A DNA stretch of 64,000 nucleotides from JBBRMW01 sp965246845 (GCA_965246845.1 CBDFFR010000014.1:372001-436000), one strand, 5' to 3'; positions 1 through 8,751 are shown, counted from the first letter of the stretch. The notes: a model not told the origin generated them from the sequence alone. Numbers and translations: made by a program.

Positions 1-20
1 ATCGGCGCGAAATTGGGGGC

Positions 21-51
21 TTGACTTTGACGTTACGTCAAACCGTAGACT
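21..51 (+). promoter_or_regulatory. MerR-type promoter/operator upstream of carbonic anhydrase
   Basis: A -35 box TTGACT (21-26) and a -10-like TAGACT (46-51) are separated by 19 bp. The spacer holds a perfect 7-bp inverted repeat, TTGACGT-T-ACGTCAA (27-41). An over-long 19-bp spacer with a dyad between the -35 and -10 is the hallmark of promoters activated by MerR-family regulators through DNA distortion. Transcription would start near 58, just before the ribosome binding site of the gene at 83. The regulator itself is not in the window and could lie to the left. Confidence 0.6.
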
Positions 52-82
52 GTGAATATCCTCGCAAATAGGAGAGAAAACA

Positions 83-607
83 ATGTCCATTATCGACACC
101 CTGACCCAACGCAATCGTGAGTTCGCGGAACACCAGTTCAGCGTAACCACAAGCCTCATGCCATCCTTGCAGACGATGATCATTTCGTGCGTCGATCCGC
201 GCGTTGACCCCGCGCATATACTGGGCATCGGCCTCAATGAGGCTGCTGTGATCCGCAACGTCGGGGGCCGAATCACGCCGGGGACGCTGCAAATGATGGC
301 GATGCTGCAAACGCTCAACCCAACACCCGCCGCTGCGCCTGCCGCCGAATTCAACATCGTCGTCCTGCATCACACCGATTGCGGAATCACGCACATGGTG
401 GAAAAACCCGACATGCTGGCGACCTACTTTGGAATCGACAAAGCGGAACTGGCGGCCAATTCGGTCAGCGATCCATGGGCTTCGGTTGCGGTCGATGTCG
501 CGCTACTCAAGGCGAATCCGCTGCTGCCCGCGACGTGGATTGTTCACGGGATGGTATACGACGTAGCAACCGGGCGGGTCGAAGTCTCGCCCAATACGCT
601 CGAATAG
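83..607 (+). CDS. beta-class carbonic anhydrase
   Basis: Zinc enzyme that interconverts CO2 and bicarbonate in the cytoplasm. The 174-residue protein has the beta-class zinc signature: C36 with the D38-R40 dyad (CVDPR) near the start, then H97 and C100 in HHTDCG. It is slightly shorter than most beta enzymes and resembles the short group found in actinobacteria and Chloroflexota. A GGAG ribosome binding site at 71-74 fixes the ATG at 83. The MerR-type promoter directly upstream suggests induction by a small molecule or stress, which is unusual for this enzyme. Confidence 0.88.
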   Translation: MSIIDTLTQRNREFAEHQFSVTTSLMPSLQTMIISCVDPRVDPAHILGIGLNEAAVIRNVGGRITPGTLQMMAMLQTLNPTPAAAPAAEFNIVVLHHTDCGITHMVEKPDMLATYFGIDKAELAANSVSDPWASVAVDVALLKANPLLPATWIVHGMVYDVATGRVEVSPNTLE

Positions 608-698
608 CGCAACATCTGTTCAGAATGCGTCACGCTGCACTTGCGTACATGCCGCGTTGCCGATTAGAATCAGCGCCAAAGCATCCCGGAGACGCCCC

Positions 699-1019
699 AT
701 GATCAACCAATCCCACGCAACCCAGCAGCGCGACGACAAGGTACGGAAGGCCATGCAGGGCATCGCGCCCTTGTGGATGGTCAAGGATGAATGGCGAGCC
801 GAAGAGGAATGCCTGCTCTTCGACCTCGCCTATCAGCATTCGATTTACGGCTTCATTCAGGAGCGCTACAAGTACGATGCGTTCAACAACGTGATGTATC
901 ACTTCGGCTGGCGCAAGCTGGATGAAGAAAAAGCGCTCGTCATTCAGGAGACCCCGGTTTACATCGAAGGCGAAGTGAGTACCGCCGCACCAGTGGACCC
1001 GAAACCGCGCGGCTGGTAA
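699..1019 (+). CDS. conserved hypothetical protein, 106 aa
   Basis: I do not recognise the family. The open frame reaches back to 657, but GGAG at 688-691 is seven bases before the ATG at 699, so 699 is preferred. The protein is soluble, without signal peptide or membrane segment, and rich in charged and aromatic residues in the middle (YQHSIYGFIQERYKYDAFNN). It ends in a proline-rich tail. It follows the carbonic anhydrase by 91 bp on the same strand and converges with the glycosidase, whose stop is one base away. Confidence 0.6.
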   Translation: MINQSHATQQRDDKVRKAMQGIAPLWMVKDEWRAEEECLLFDLAYQHSIYGFIQERYKYDAFNNVMYHFGWRKLDEEKALVIQETPVYIEGEVSTAAPVDPKPRGW

Positions 1020-1020
1020 T

Positions 1021-2388
1021 CTACTGCCACTCGCCTACCGTCTCGTGATGCGCCTCGATATATTCATTCACGAGCGTTTTGGCGAGCGGATAACTACCGA
1101 CCAGCGGGTGCGCCATGAGCGCGTCATAGGCCAACTTCTTCGAGCGGTAGCGGATCGCCTCGCTCGCGAGTCGCTCATAGCGCTTGACGTCGCGCATGAG
1201 CAGATATTGGCTTTCCGGGACGCTGCCTATCGTGAGCGGGTGCGGTCCGTCCGCGTCCACGCGGCAGCTTACCTCGACGACATCATCCGGCTCCATGCCT
1301 GCGATAGCATTGCCGTTAGGAACGTTCAGCCCTGTATATTGCGGCACGCCCGTCGCGATGGCTTCCACGCAGCCGAGCGCCACACCCGCATAGCCCTCAT
1401 CGTCGCCCGCCACCGGAGCCGATTTTGGTCGTGGTGCATCGTGACGCGCGTGCGCCATATACGTTGCACTGCGCTTGCCCATCACTTCGGTCCAGATTGA
1501 GATTTGCTCTGCTGTGGTCGTCGCGGCGCGCAGTCGCGAGAGCAGTTCCGCCGTCAGCCGCATCACCTCTTCGCCGCGCGTTTCCGGCTTGGCGAGCAAC
1601 GCGGCCAGCACTTCGTCGCGATGGTAGAAGTAGTGCAGGTATTCATTCAGAAACATTTTGAGGCTGGTCACGAGGTCCGGGTCGAACATCGCCATGTGCG
1701 TCGAGGCGATGAACTGCGGGTCGGTCAGCAGCGCGGGCAGGACTTCCTCGCCGCCTGTGCCGTCTTCATCGGCCTGTACTTTCACCGAGCGCGTCCACGA
1801 TAAATGGTTGAGGCCGAAGACCTCGTGCCGCACCTCTGCGACCGGGATACCGAGGAAGCGGCTGGCGGCATTCTGCGCGCCGTTCGCGCTGTCGCAGATG
1901 CCGATCACGCGCTTGACACCCGCATCGTGCAAGCCTTGCGCAACGAGTCCCGCCGGGTTGGTGAAATTATAGACCCACGCGCCGGGCGCGATTTGATCCG
2001 CGAGGCGGCAGTAATCGAGGATTGCGGGCAGGCTGCGCATCGCCATCGCGAAGCCACCCGCTCCCGTCGTCTCCTGTCCGAGGACGCCGTGCCGGAAGGC
2101 GATTCGCTCATCGGCAGCACGTCCCGCTTCGAGGCCGGGGCGAATCGAGGTGATGATGTGCGACGCGCCCGTTAACGCTTCGCGCGCGTCGGTCGTCAGG
2201 TGAATTTGAAAGTCTGCGTTTTGCTGTTCGGCGAGCGCTTTGCACATGCCGCCGATCAGGTCCAGTTTGTCGCGGTCGAGGTCCATCAGCCAGACTTCTT
2301 GCAAATCGAGCCGGGCGGCGCGGTGGATCAACGAAGGAATGAGGCGGGGGGTTCGCACGCTCCCGCCGCCGATGAACGTCAGTTTCAT
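1021..2388 (-). CDS. glycoside hydrolase family 4 (6-phospho-alpha/beta-glucosidase type)
   Basis: NAD- and divalent-metal-dependent glycosidase using the redox elimination mechanism of family GH4; probable role is intracellular sugar or sugar-phosphate use. The 455-residue protein starts with the Rossmann motif FIGGGSVRTP. It then has the family motifs QETTGAGGFA, YNFTNPAGLV, the metal-ligand cysteine in GICDSANG and the histidine in FGLNHLSW. The metal region reads CDSA where many members have CNxP, so substrate class (alpha or beta, phosphorylated or not) cannot be fixed from sequence. It stands alone, with no transporter or PTS gene next to it. Confidence 0.88.
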   Translation of the reverse strand: MKLTFIGGGSVRTPRLIPSLIHRAARLDLQEVWLMDLDRDKLDLIGGMCKALAEQQNADFQIHLTTDAREALTGASHIITSIRPGLEAGRAADERIAFRHGVLGQETTGAGGFAMAMRSLPAILDYCRLADQIAPGAWVYNFTNPAGLVAQGLHDAGVKRVIGICDSANGAQNAASRFLGIPVAEVRHEVFGLNHLSWTRSVKVQADEDGTGGEEVLPALLTDPQFIASTHMAMFDPDLVTSLKMFLNEYLHYFYHRDEVLAALLAKPETRGEEVMRLTAELLSRLRAATTTAEQISIWTEVMGKRSATYMAHARHDAPRPKSAPVAGDDEGYAGVALGCVEAIATGVPQYTGLNVPNGNAIAGMEPDDVVEVSCRVDADGPHPLTIGSVPESQYLLMRDVKRYERLASEAIRYRSKKLAYDALMAHPLVGSYPLAKTLVNEYIEAHHETVGEWQ

Positions 2389-2445
2389 GATTGTGCTGTC
2401 CCTGCAATGAGAAATTTCTAACCGTATTCTATCCTGTTCCGACGG

Positions 2446-3003
2446 TTATTGCGCGGCACACTGGTTCGGGAGTTGGCTACACAAGTCGCTGCATACCGCG
2501 CCATCCGTGCCGATATAGCCGATGTAATATTCCTTGCCGTTGAGCATCGCGCTGTAGCCACCCGAACACGGCTGTGGAACTGCGGAGCGCGCCTGCGCTG
2601 CCGGGGCGGGGCTGAAACAGGTGAGCAGCACAGCGGGGTTCGAAGCCGCGCTCTTGTTGATGATCAGGACCGCGCCGGAGAGCAGCGGATTGGATTTATT
2701 CGTATAAATCTGTGCCTCGTAGACGCCCGCCTGCTGGTAGCACCCGGCCACGCCTTCGATCAATTTGACAGCCGCCGAAACCTGCACGTTGCCCGTCAGC
2801 GCCGCGCCGCCCGCGAGGAGATTGCTGATCGCACCGCGCAGGTCGGCGGTGTTGGTGATGTTGTAGGCATCGAGTTTGGGCATGAGCTGCTTTGCGGAGT
2901 CATCACGCGCGGGCGTGACCGCGCTGCACGCCGCGACCAGCACGATACCGAAGATTGCGAGTAGAACGTGCGCCGCGTGGTTGAGCCGTGAGGAGATAGT
3001 CAT
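2446..3003 (-). CDS. small lipoprotein of unknown function
   Basis: 185-residue protein with a lipoprotein signal: a hydrophobic stretch followed by the lipobox LVAAC. The mature part has about eight cysteines, including CSDLCSQLPNQC at the C-terminus, suggesting disulfides outside the membrane. The frame stays open upstream to 4257, but that extension lies antisense to the secreted hydrolase at 3082. AAAGGA eight bases before the ATG at 3003 and the lipoprotein signal fix the short start. It is divergent from the hydrolase, with 78 bp between them. I do not recognise the family. Confidence 0.7.
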   Translation of the reverse strand: MTISSRLNHAAHVLLAIFGIVLVAACSAVTPARDDSAKQLMPKLDAYNITNTADLRGAISNLLAGGAALTGNVQVSAAVKLIEGVAGCYQQAGVYEAQIYTNKSNPLLSGAVLIINKSAASNPAVLLTCFSPAPAAQARSAVPQPCSGGYSAMLNGKEYYIGYIGTDGAVCSDLCSQLPNQCAAQ

Positions 3004-3081
3004 GATAGGGGTCCTTTCGGATGGCCGGAACTGTGTTAAAACTACCTTCGCATGGATTAACCCCGATTGGGAGACCTGTTT

Positions 3082-4077
3082 TTGCGCGCTTTCCCTACGT
3101 TTCTGCTGCTCTGTACGTTGATATTCGTGGCGGCTGCGCCCGTCCGTGCGCAGGATAACGGTCCGGCGGAGGCCGCGCAACGCCTGAACGCGCAACTCGA
3201 TAAAATCATCGACAAGCGAAAGCTGGCCGTCGCGGTGCTTCCGGTGACGCCCTATCACGGCGTCGATGAGGCGGGCTACCAGAGCGCGGACTTGTTCCCG
3301 GTGGCATCTGCCTTCAAGGGACCCGTCGCGCTCTACTTTTTCGAGCATGTGGACCCGGCGCTGTGGCGATCCATCCCGGTCCGCTACTGGAGCGTGAAGG
3401 CCGCCGCGAGCGTGCCAGCGGAATATCAAGCCGCGTGGAACGAACATCACGCGGTCCTCTTCGATGTGTATCAAATGGCCGTCCTGAGCGAGAACGAGGC
3501 GACCGCGCGCACGCTCACCTACGTTTGGAAAAATTCTGCCGCGAAGGATTATGGCGAGAACCCGGTACGCGCCTTCAACCAGTGGAGCTGGGACCGCGTA
3601 GGCATCTCGAAGCGTTCCGGGTTGCGCGCGTGGCTGATCAGTGAGCGTACCTGTCCGCGCTGTTACGATGACCGCCTCGAAGCCGCGACGCTCATCTACG
3701 GACGCCGGATTTATTACCTGAATAACACCTATACGGCACGTGACCTCGCGCTGTTCTGGAAATATTTTGCGATAGAAGGGCGGCGGCTCGGCTATTTCGA
3801 TGTCGCAGACGCGCTCATGCAGGATCAGCATTACGGGCTGGTCGGCAAGACGGCGCGCACCTTCGGCATTCACACGATCAGCAAGGATGGCTATATCGCG
3901 CCGAATAGCGAGAACGGCAACGGCTACCGAATCAGTACCGATGGCGGGCTGCTGCGCTTGCCGGATGGCGAAGAGTATGCGGTCGCGTTTCTGGCGTTCG
4001 ACTCCGGCGATTTGATCATTCCGTCCGCGAAGGCGATTAGCGAGGTGTTGATCGAGTCGCAACGCGCGGAGTTCTAG
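3082..4077 (+). CDS. secreted serine hydrolase of the beta-lactamase / penicillin-binding fold
   Basis: 331-residue exported protein. A signal peptide (about residues 5-23, ending APVRAQ) is followed by a class A beta-lactamase-like domain: SxxK as SAFK at 76-79, SxN as SEN at 136-138, and a KTG-like KTA near residue 258. The replaced Gly in KTG and divergence elsewhere make a real antibiotic-degrading activity doubtful. A peptidase or esterase role is as likely. GGAG (3070-3073) lies eight bases before the TTG at 3082; a TTG at 3067 also opens the frame but has no ribosome binding site. The adjacent divergent lipoprotein may be a partner, but nothing shows this. Confidence 0.72.
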   Translation: MRAFPTFLLLCTLIFVAAAPVRAQDNGPAEAAQRLNAQLDKIIDKRKLAVAVLPVTPYHGVDEAGYQSADLFPVASAFKGPVALYFFEHVDPALWRSIPVRYWSVKAAASVPAEYQAAWNEHHAVLFDVYQMAVLSENEATARTLTYVWKNSAAKDYGENPVRAFNQWSWDRVGISKRSGLRAWLISERTCPRCYDDRLEAATLIYGRRIYYLNNTYTARDLALFWKYFAIEGRRLGYFDVADALMQDQHYGLVGKTARTFGIHTISKDGYIAPNSENGNGYRISTDGGLLRLPDGEEYAVAFLAFDSGDLIIPSAKAISEVLIESQRAEF

Positions 4078-4089
4078 AAAAGCCGCGCT

Positions 4090-4241
4090 CCGGTGTAGGG
4101 GCTGTGGCTTGACCAGCCCGGTTGCGCGGGTCGGGCAAGCCCAATTCCTACACCGGACAGGCGCGTGTTTTGTAGGGGCGGACCGATGTGTCCGCCCGGC
4201 ATATTCTGGACGGGTCAGGCAAGCCGCGACCCCTACACCGG
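4090..4241. repeat. intergenic palindromic repeat cluster
   Basis: CCGGTGTAGG at 4090-4099 is inverted as CCTACACCGG at 4147-4156. The block GGGTCGGGCAAGCC (4128-4141) recurs as GGGTCAGGCAAGCC (4212-4225), each followed by CCTACACCGG. Between them, GTAGGGGCGGACCGATGTGT is a self-complementary unit. The layout is that of dispersed REP-like intergenic repeats, known in many Chloroflexota and cyanobacterial genomes. It sits between two convergent genes, so it may also act as a terminator. Confidence 0.55.
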
Positions 4242-4261
4242 AAAAATCCGCAAGCATCCCG

Positions 4262-5041
4262 CTAGTCGAGATTCCGCATCGCCAGCACCTCGCGCGCGGG
4301 CGTGCGGTCGCCCGTCGAATTGATGCGGCGCGGCGACATCAAATAGGTCAGTGTGAAGCCGTGCTGTTCATACAGGCTTACGATGCGCTCCGTCGCCTGG
4401 TTCGAGAGCAGCACCGGACCCGGATGCACGGCGAGCCATTCCGCGAGCCGTACCTGCTCCGCCCACGCGAAGCCGCCCTGCGAGTATTCGGTGAACTCGA
4501 CATCGTAGGGCGGGTCGGCGTAGATGAAATCGTCGGGCTGCACGTCCAGCGCGTTGAAGGGTCCACTATTGAACTGCCAGTGTGCGAGGACTTCCCGATA
4601 CGCCGAAAAATCGGTGAGGTAGTTGATCGTTGTGTATTTGCCGAACGGCACGTTGAACGCGCCCGTGCTGTTGAAGCGGCAGAGGCCGTTATAACCCGTG
4701 CGGTTCAGGTAATAGAAAAGGCTGGCAGCTTCGGCGCTCTGCGCCTCGCCCTCGCGGATGAGCGTATTGAAGCGCGTTCGGCTCGCATAATAGAGCGTGG
4801 AGTCGTTTTGCATCGGGATGGTGATTTGCAAACCGCGCTGCAACTGCCTGTAGAAATTAATCAGGTGCGGGTTGATGTCATTGAGCAGCGCGCGATCCGG
4901 TCGCAAGCCGAGCGCGACGGCCAGCCCACCGCAGAATGGTTCGACGAGCCTGCGCTGCGTGTGCGCGGCCCAGAGCGGTTGCAGGTGCGGCACGAGCCAG
5001 CGTTTGCCGCCTGCCCATTTGAGGGGTGGAGAGAGAATCAT
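4262..5041 (-). CDS. dam: DNA adenine methylase (D12 class, Dam-like)
   Basis: N6-adenine DNA methyltransferase of the D12/alpha group, whose best known members modify GATC. The 259-residue protein carries PPLKWAGGK at 5-13, FCGG of the SAM-binding motif at 36-39 and the catalytic DPPY at 176-179, in the order usual for this group. No restriction endonuclease gene is next to it, so it is probably an orphan methylase used in regulation or repair rather than half of a restriction system. Target site is inferred from the family only. Confidence 0.85.
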   Translation of the reverse strand: MILSPPLKWAGGKRWLVPHLQPLWAAHTQRRLVEPFCGGLAVALGLRPDRALLNDINPHLINFYRQLQRGLQITIPMQNDSTLYYASRTRFNTLIREGEAQSAEAASLFYYLNRTGYNGLCRFNSTGAFNVPFGKYTTINYLTDFSAYREVLAHWQFNSGPFNALDVQPDDFIYADPPYDVEFTEYSQGGFAWAEQVRLAEWLAVHPGPVLLSNQATERIVSLYEQHGFTLTYLMSPRRINSTGDRTPAREVLAMRNLD

Positions 5042-5059
5042 CGCGCGGGGTATGTCTGC

Positions 5060-5160
5060 AAACCGCCGCGCGGGGCTGAAGCCACCGCGCTATTACGGTC
5101 CTGTTTCCGCGAGGTCAACGCATACGGACCGTAGTAGCCCGGTCCATTCATGGCCGGGCG
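5060..5160. repeat. REP-like intergenic hairpins
   Basis: Two hairpins lie between the convergent-looking ends of this gap: TACGGTCC (5094-5101) with GGACCGTA (5126-5133), and GCCCGG (5137-5142) with CCGGGC (5154-5159). They are preceded by a GC-rich GGGGCTGAAGCC stretch of the kind seen in dispersed intergenic repeats. No T-run follows, so simple intrinsic terminators are unlikely. Confidence 0.4.
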
Positions 5161-5204
5161 GTTGGACAATAGCAGCACGCCATGACTCTGCCGACCCGCA
5201 ATAG

Positions 5205-6017
5205 TCATGGCAGGTTATACACATCGCGCTTGTTCCAGCCACTCATCTCCGCAATGGCGCGCGAGGCGTCCTTGCGCGGTTCACCCGCCGCGATGCGCTC
5301 TTTAAGGGCGGCACGGACGCGCGCCTCATCCCAAAGTTCCTGCATGATTTCCGGCGCACCGCCGATCACGAGCGTAATTTCACCGCGCGCTTCGGTCTGG
5401 GTGAAACGTGCAATCGCAGCGCTGGCCGTCCCCCGGAAAATCTCCTCGTGCAATTTGGTCAATTCGCGCCCAACCGCGACCGGACGATCTCCCACTACAT
5501 CAAGCAGGGCGGCCAGCGTTTCGAGCAGGCGGTTCGGGCTTTCGTAAGCGATCAGGGTCCGGCGCTCATCCTGAATATCCCAGAAAAACTCGCGCAGCGC
5601 CTTGTCCTTGCGTGGCAAAAAGCCGAGATACACATAGCCATCGGTGGGCAGGCCGGAGCCGACCAGCGCGACCTGCACCGCCGACGCACCGGGCAACGGC
5701 ACGACCATCACGCCGCGCGCGATTGCATCACGGATTAGTTCATAGCCGGGGTCGCTGATGCCCGGCGTCCCGGCATCGGAGACGAGCGCGACATCGCCGA
5801 GTGCCAGCGCGTCGAACACGGCATCGAGTTTCGTGAGCTTGTTGTGTTCGTGGTAGCTGGTCAGGCGCGTATGAATATCGTAGCGGTCCAGCAAAATCTT
5901 CGTCTTGCGCGTGTCCTCGGCAGCAATCAGCGATGCTTCCTTGAGGATGCGGATAGCGCGCAGGGTGATGTCTTCCAGATTACCAATCGGCGTCGGGACG
6001 ATATACAGCGTACCCAT
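5205..6017 (-). CDS. rsmI: 16S rRNA (cytidine-1402-2'-O)-methyltransferase
   Basis: SAM-dependent methylase that 2'-O-methylates C1402 in the decoding centre of 16S rRNA. The 270-residue protein has the tetrapyrrole-methylase-fold signatures of RsmI: LYIVPTPIGNLEDIT at the start, AAEDTRKTKILL, SYHEHN, VSDAGTPGISDPG and LPGASAV, in the standard order and spacing. It is the downstream end of a tight minus-strand cluster: the gene at 6022 ends four bases before its ATG. That neighbour and the foldase upstream are envelope proteins, so cotranscription probably reflects packing rather than shared function. Confidence 0.95.
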   Translation of the reverse strand: MGTLYIVPTPIGNLEDITLRAIRILKEASLIAAEDTRKTKILLDRYDIHTRLTSYHEHNKLTKLDAVFDALALGDVALVSDAGTPGISDPGYELIRDAIARGVMVVPLPGASAVQVALVGSGLPTDGYVYLGFLPRKDKALREFFWDIQDERRTLIAYESPNRLLETLAALLDVVGDRPVAVGRELTKLHEEIFRGTASAAIARFTQTEARGEITLVIGGAPEIMQELWDEARVRAALKERIAAGEPRKDASRAIAEMSGWNKRDVYNLP

Positions 6018-6021
6018 TCGC

Positions 6022-6798
6022 CTACCGCGTCTGGATGAGGGTCACGAGCGCGACGTTCTGTGTACACTCCGCGCGTGTGGAGACCTTGATTGGCGCGGAA
6101 ATGGCCGCGCCCGTCTTGCTCAGTACGGTGAGCGTATAATCGCCCGCCAGCGGCTTCGAGCCGAGATAGACCTCGAAGCCACCCTGCCCGTAGCGGTTGT
6201 CGCGCTCACTATATTGCGTCTCGTCCACGCTGCCGCCCTGCACGCTGATCGCGATCCCGATCAGCGGCTTGCCCGCCGCATCCTGCACTACGCCCGCGAT
6301 GCTGCTCCAGTTGCAGCCTTCGGCGGTCTTGTTCGCCTGATATTTGACGGCGCGCGCGGTGAACTGGAACCCGGCGGGCGTATTTGCGGCGGGTGCGAGA
6401 GTCGGCACGCGAGTCCCGGTGCGGTTGCCCGCCGGGGTTGCGGAGGGGCGAGCGCCAATCACGGGCGTATTGCTGGCCGTCGGGGTTGCCGTCGATGTCG
6501 GCGTATCGGTGGGCGTGAAGGTCGAGGTCGGGGTGAAAGTCGGGGTGATTGATGCGGTGGCGGTCGGCGGACCGGGCGTGAAGGTCGGCGGCTCGGTCGC
6601 CATAACCATGAGGGAAATGCGCGTAGGCATCGGAAACGGGTTCAACGACGAGCGCGGATTGCTGACGAGCAGCGCCGTAAAGGCGATCATCGCGACGCTG
6701 GCAAGCAGGAAGAACGCCGTCACTACATCGAAAAATGCCGAACACCCGCGCCGTTGCGGGGGCGGTACTTGCGGGGGTGGCGCGTCCTGAATACTCAT
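6022..6798 (-). CDS. single-membrane-segment protein with Thr/Pro linker and beta-sandwich domain
   Basis: 258 residues in four parts: a proline-rich cytoplasmic head, one membrane helix (about 24-46, FDVVTAFFLLASVAMIAFTALLV), a long Thr/Pro-rich extracellular linker, and a C-terminal domain of about 95 residues. That domain (GVVQDAAGKPLIGIAISVQGG) resembles carboxypeptidase-regulatory-like beta sandwiches. A cysteine pair (C in EGCNW and in AECTQN) probably forms a disulfide. It overlaps the next gene upstream by four bases (6795-6798) and is a paralogue of it. Binding partner unknown. Confidence 0.7.
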   Translation of the reverse strand: MSIQDAPPPQVPPPQRRGCSAFFDVVTAFFLLASVAMIAFTALLVSNPRSSLNPFPMPTRISLMVMATEPPTFTPGPPTATASITPTFTPTSTFTPTDTPTSTATPTASNTPVIGARPSATPAGNRTGTRVPTLAPAANTPAGFQFTARAVKYQANKTAEGCNWSSIAGVVQDAAGKPLIGIAISVQGGSVDETQYSERDNRYGQGGFEVYLGSKPLAGDYTLTVLSKTGAAISAPIKVSTRAECTQNVALVTLIQTR

Positions 6799-7697
6799 GG
6801 CAGCTCGGCGGGCTTGACCTGAACGAAGTTAACGAAGACCACGTTCTGGTCGCATGAATCGCTAAACTTGAGTTCGACGGGCGCGGAGACTGCTTTCCCC
6901 TGCCGATTAACTAGTTGCAGTGTATACGAGCTGCTACTGATACCCGTCCCAAGTTGCGCGACGAACGAGCCAGGATTATACAGCGCATCGTTGGCCGCGT
7001 TCGGTACGGCCTCAACAGTTTTGCGGTTAGGGCTGGTCAGGACGGCCTTATATTTGGCGCGGATCGGCTGCTTGCCGAAATCGATCACGGAACCTGCCAC
7101 GCCCATGAACGCGCAGCCCTGCGCGCTATCCGGGTTGGGTCCCGCTATCGGCGACCCCTGATCCAGCACGAACGGGAACGCGCTTTGTACGGTCGGCGTC
7201 AGGCCGATAGGGGTACGGCTCGCTACGAAGCCGCGCGGCGTCTGTGTGCGGGTGGGGGGTACACGGGTCGGCGGCGGGCGCGTCGCAACGATGCTATTGG
7301 GGATCGGCGTTGTCGTGATCGGTCCGCGCGTGAGGGTTACACTCGGCGTCACGGTGGCGGTCGGCGTCTCGCTGGGGGGTACGGTGGGCGAGGGCGTCAG
7401 CGTAATCGTCTCCGTTGGCGGGACGTTGGTTGGCGTCTGTGTGATGGTCGCAGTGGGTGGGATCGGCGTTTCGGTGGGTGGGATCGGCGTGCGTGTCGGG
7501 GTGGGGGTAATCGTCGGCGTTGGCGTGATCGTCTCGGTCGGGTACGCAGCAGCGGTCGGCGTGGTGACGACCAGCGGGCGCAGATTTGCCGGGACCGCGA
7601 TGAACCCGCGATACATGCCAAGCGAGCAGATCAGCGAGGCGAACGCCAGCAGCAGGAACACGAGCGCGATAATGTTGTAGGTGGTTTTGCGGGCCAT
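6795..7697 (-). CDS. paralogous membrane-anchored Thr/Pro-linker protein
   Basis: 300-residue paralogue of the protein encoded at 6022, with the same order: membrane helix at about 8-28, a 120-residue linker of TPT/PPTET units, then a beta-sandwich domain from about residue 185. That domain begins AQGCAFMGVAGSVIDFGKQP and ends with a second cysteine (SDSCDQNVVFVNFVQ). The shared C-terminal pattern (C-x-Q-N-V-x-x-V) shows a gene duplication. It starts 18 bp after the foldase gene stops. Confidence 0.7.
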   Translation of the reverse strand: MARKTTYNIIALVFLLLAFASLICSLGMYRGFIAVPANLRPLVVTTPTAAAYPTETITPTPTITPTPTRTPIPPTETPIPPTATITQTPTNVPPTETITLTPSPTVPPSETPTATVTPSVTLTRGPITTTPIPNSIVATRPPPTRVPPTRTQTPRGFVASRTPIGLTPTVQSAFPFVLDQGSPIAGPNPDSAQGCAFMGVAGSVIDFGKQPIRAKYKAVLTSPNRKTVEAVPNAANDALYNPGSFVAQLGTGISSSSYTLQLVNRQGKAVSAPVELKFSDSCDQNVVFVNFVQVKPAELP

Positions 7698-7715
7698 GTG
7701 TTCCCCTGGGTGCGG

Positions 7716-8597
7716 TTAGGGCTGCGCCGGATAGCGAACGATGCTCGCCTGCTTGACGAGGCTCGCGACCCATGCCTCGAAGACTTCTTCCTGCAACTGG
7801 GCGCGCGTTTGCGGGTCGATGGGGCGATCCTTCGCACGTTCAGTGACCTGAATGATGTGGAAGCCGAGATCGCTCTGGATCGGTCCGCTGGTCTGCCCCG
7901 GTTGGAGGACGAACGCCGAATCCTCGACGGATTTTTGCAATAGCTGCCCGCGCGGGAACCAGCCCAGATCGCCGCCGTTGGTTTTGGTCGTCAGGTCGAG
8001 CGAATATTGCGCGGCGAGTTTGGCGAAATCACCGCCCGCTTTCAATTGCGCGGCGACCGTATTGGCCGTGTTCAGGTCCGTGACGAGGATGTGCCGCGCG
8101 TGGACCATCTCAGTGGCGGTCGGTACACCGCGCGTAACTACATCGCGGATTTTGTTGGTGACGAGCGCATTACGCACGCCCGCGCGCCATTCCGCTTCGC
8201 TCATCTTGTCGGCGGCAATGCTCGCGAGCAGCTTTTCGCGCCCGCCCGCCGCCTGCGTGTAGCTCGCTATCTCCGCGTCGAGGTCCGCATTGGTGACGGT
8301 GATCCCCTGAATGCGCGCGGCTTCCTCGATCAGCGCCTGCTCGATTAGCGACGTCAGCACGGTTTCCTGAAAGGCGCGCAGGTCGGCGGGCATTGCGTCT
8401 CCAACAGTGCGGCGTGCTTCCAACTGGCGGTTCACGGCGGTCGTGAGCGTCGCCATCGTGATTTGCAGCTTGCCGTTGATCAGCGCCGCGAGCGGGCCGC
8501 CGGGCGTCGCCTGTGCGTGCGCGATGGATGCGCTGGTGAGCGTGAAAACAAGCAAAACGGCGAAGAACAGCTTCGCGCGGGAGTAGATCACCTTCAA
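7716..8597 (-). CDS. parvulin-type peptidyl-prolyl isomerase / SurA-PrsA-like foldase
   Basis: Extracytoplasmic folding factor. The frame extends to 8672, but GAGG followed after nine bases by TTG at 8597 gives a protein beginning MKVIYSRAKLFFAVLLVF, a normal signal peptide cut near AHAQA. Residues 30-150 form a helical SurA_N-like chaperone region. Residues about 160-260 are a PpiC rotamase domain (VHARHILVTD, then GGDLGWFPRGQL and GFHIIQVTE). Length about 293. It heads the cluster containing the two Thr/Pro-linker proteins, which could be among its clients. Confidence 0.82.
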   Translation of the reverse strand: MKVIYSRAKLFFAVLLVFTLTSASIAHAQATPGGPLAALINGKLQITMATLTTAVNRQLEARRTVGDAMPADLRAFQETVLTSLIEQALIEEAARIQGITVTNADLDAEIASYTQAAGGREKLLASIAADKMSEAEWRAGVRNALVTNKIRDVVTRGVPTATEMVHARHILVTDLNTANTVAAQLKAGGDFAKLAAQYSLDLTTKTNGGDLGWFPRGQLLQKSVEDSAFVLQPGQTSGPIQSDLGFHIIQVTERAKDRPIDPQTRAQLQEEVFEAWVASLVKQASIVRYPAQP

Positions 8598-8751
8598 AGC
8601 AAAATCCTCGATAGCCTGCAGAGAATTTGGACGCGCGAAGTATAGCAACGGATTTCGCGCGCGGCGAATCACCGGATGCCCGGTTCAGCGATGTCGAATA
8701 CACTTTACAGCATTGCTAAACGTATTAAACGATGTGGCGAGGTGGATCATC

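Noticed and set aside
3004..4257. Long minus-strand extension of the lipoprotein frame (603 codons in total)
   Set aside because: It is antisense to a secreted hydrolase with clear signal peptide and SxxK motif; the lipoprotein has its own ribosome binding site and signal at 3003.
7240..7560. Repetitive GTCGGCGT-type stretches as regulatory repeats
   Set aside because: They encode the Thr/Pro-rich linkers of the membrane proteins on the minus strand.
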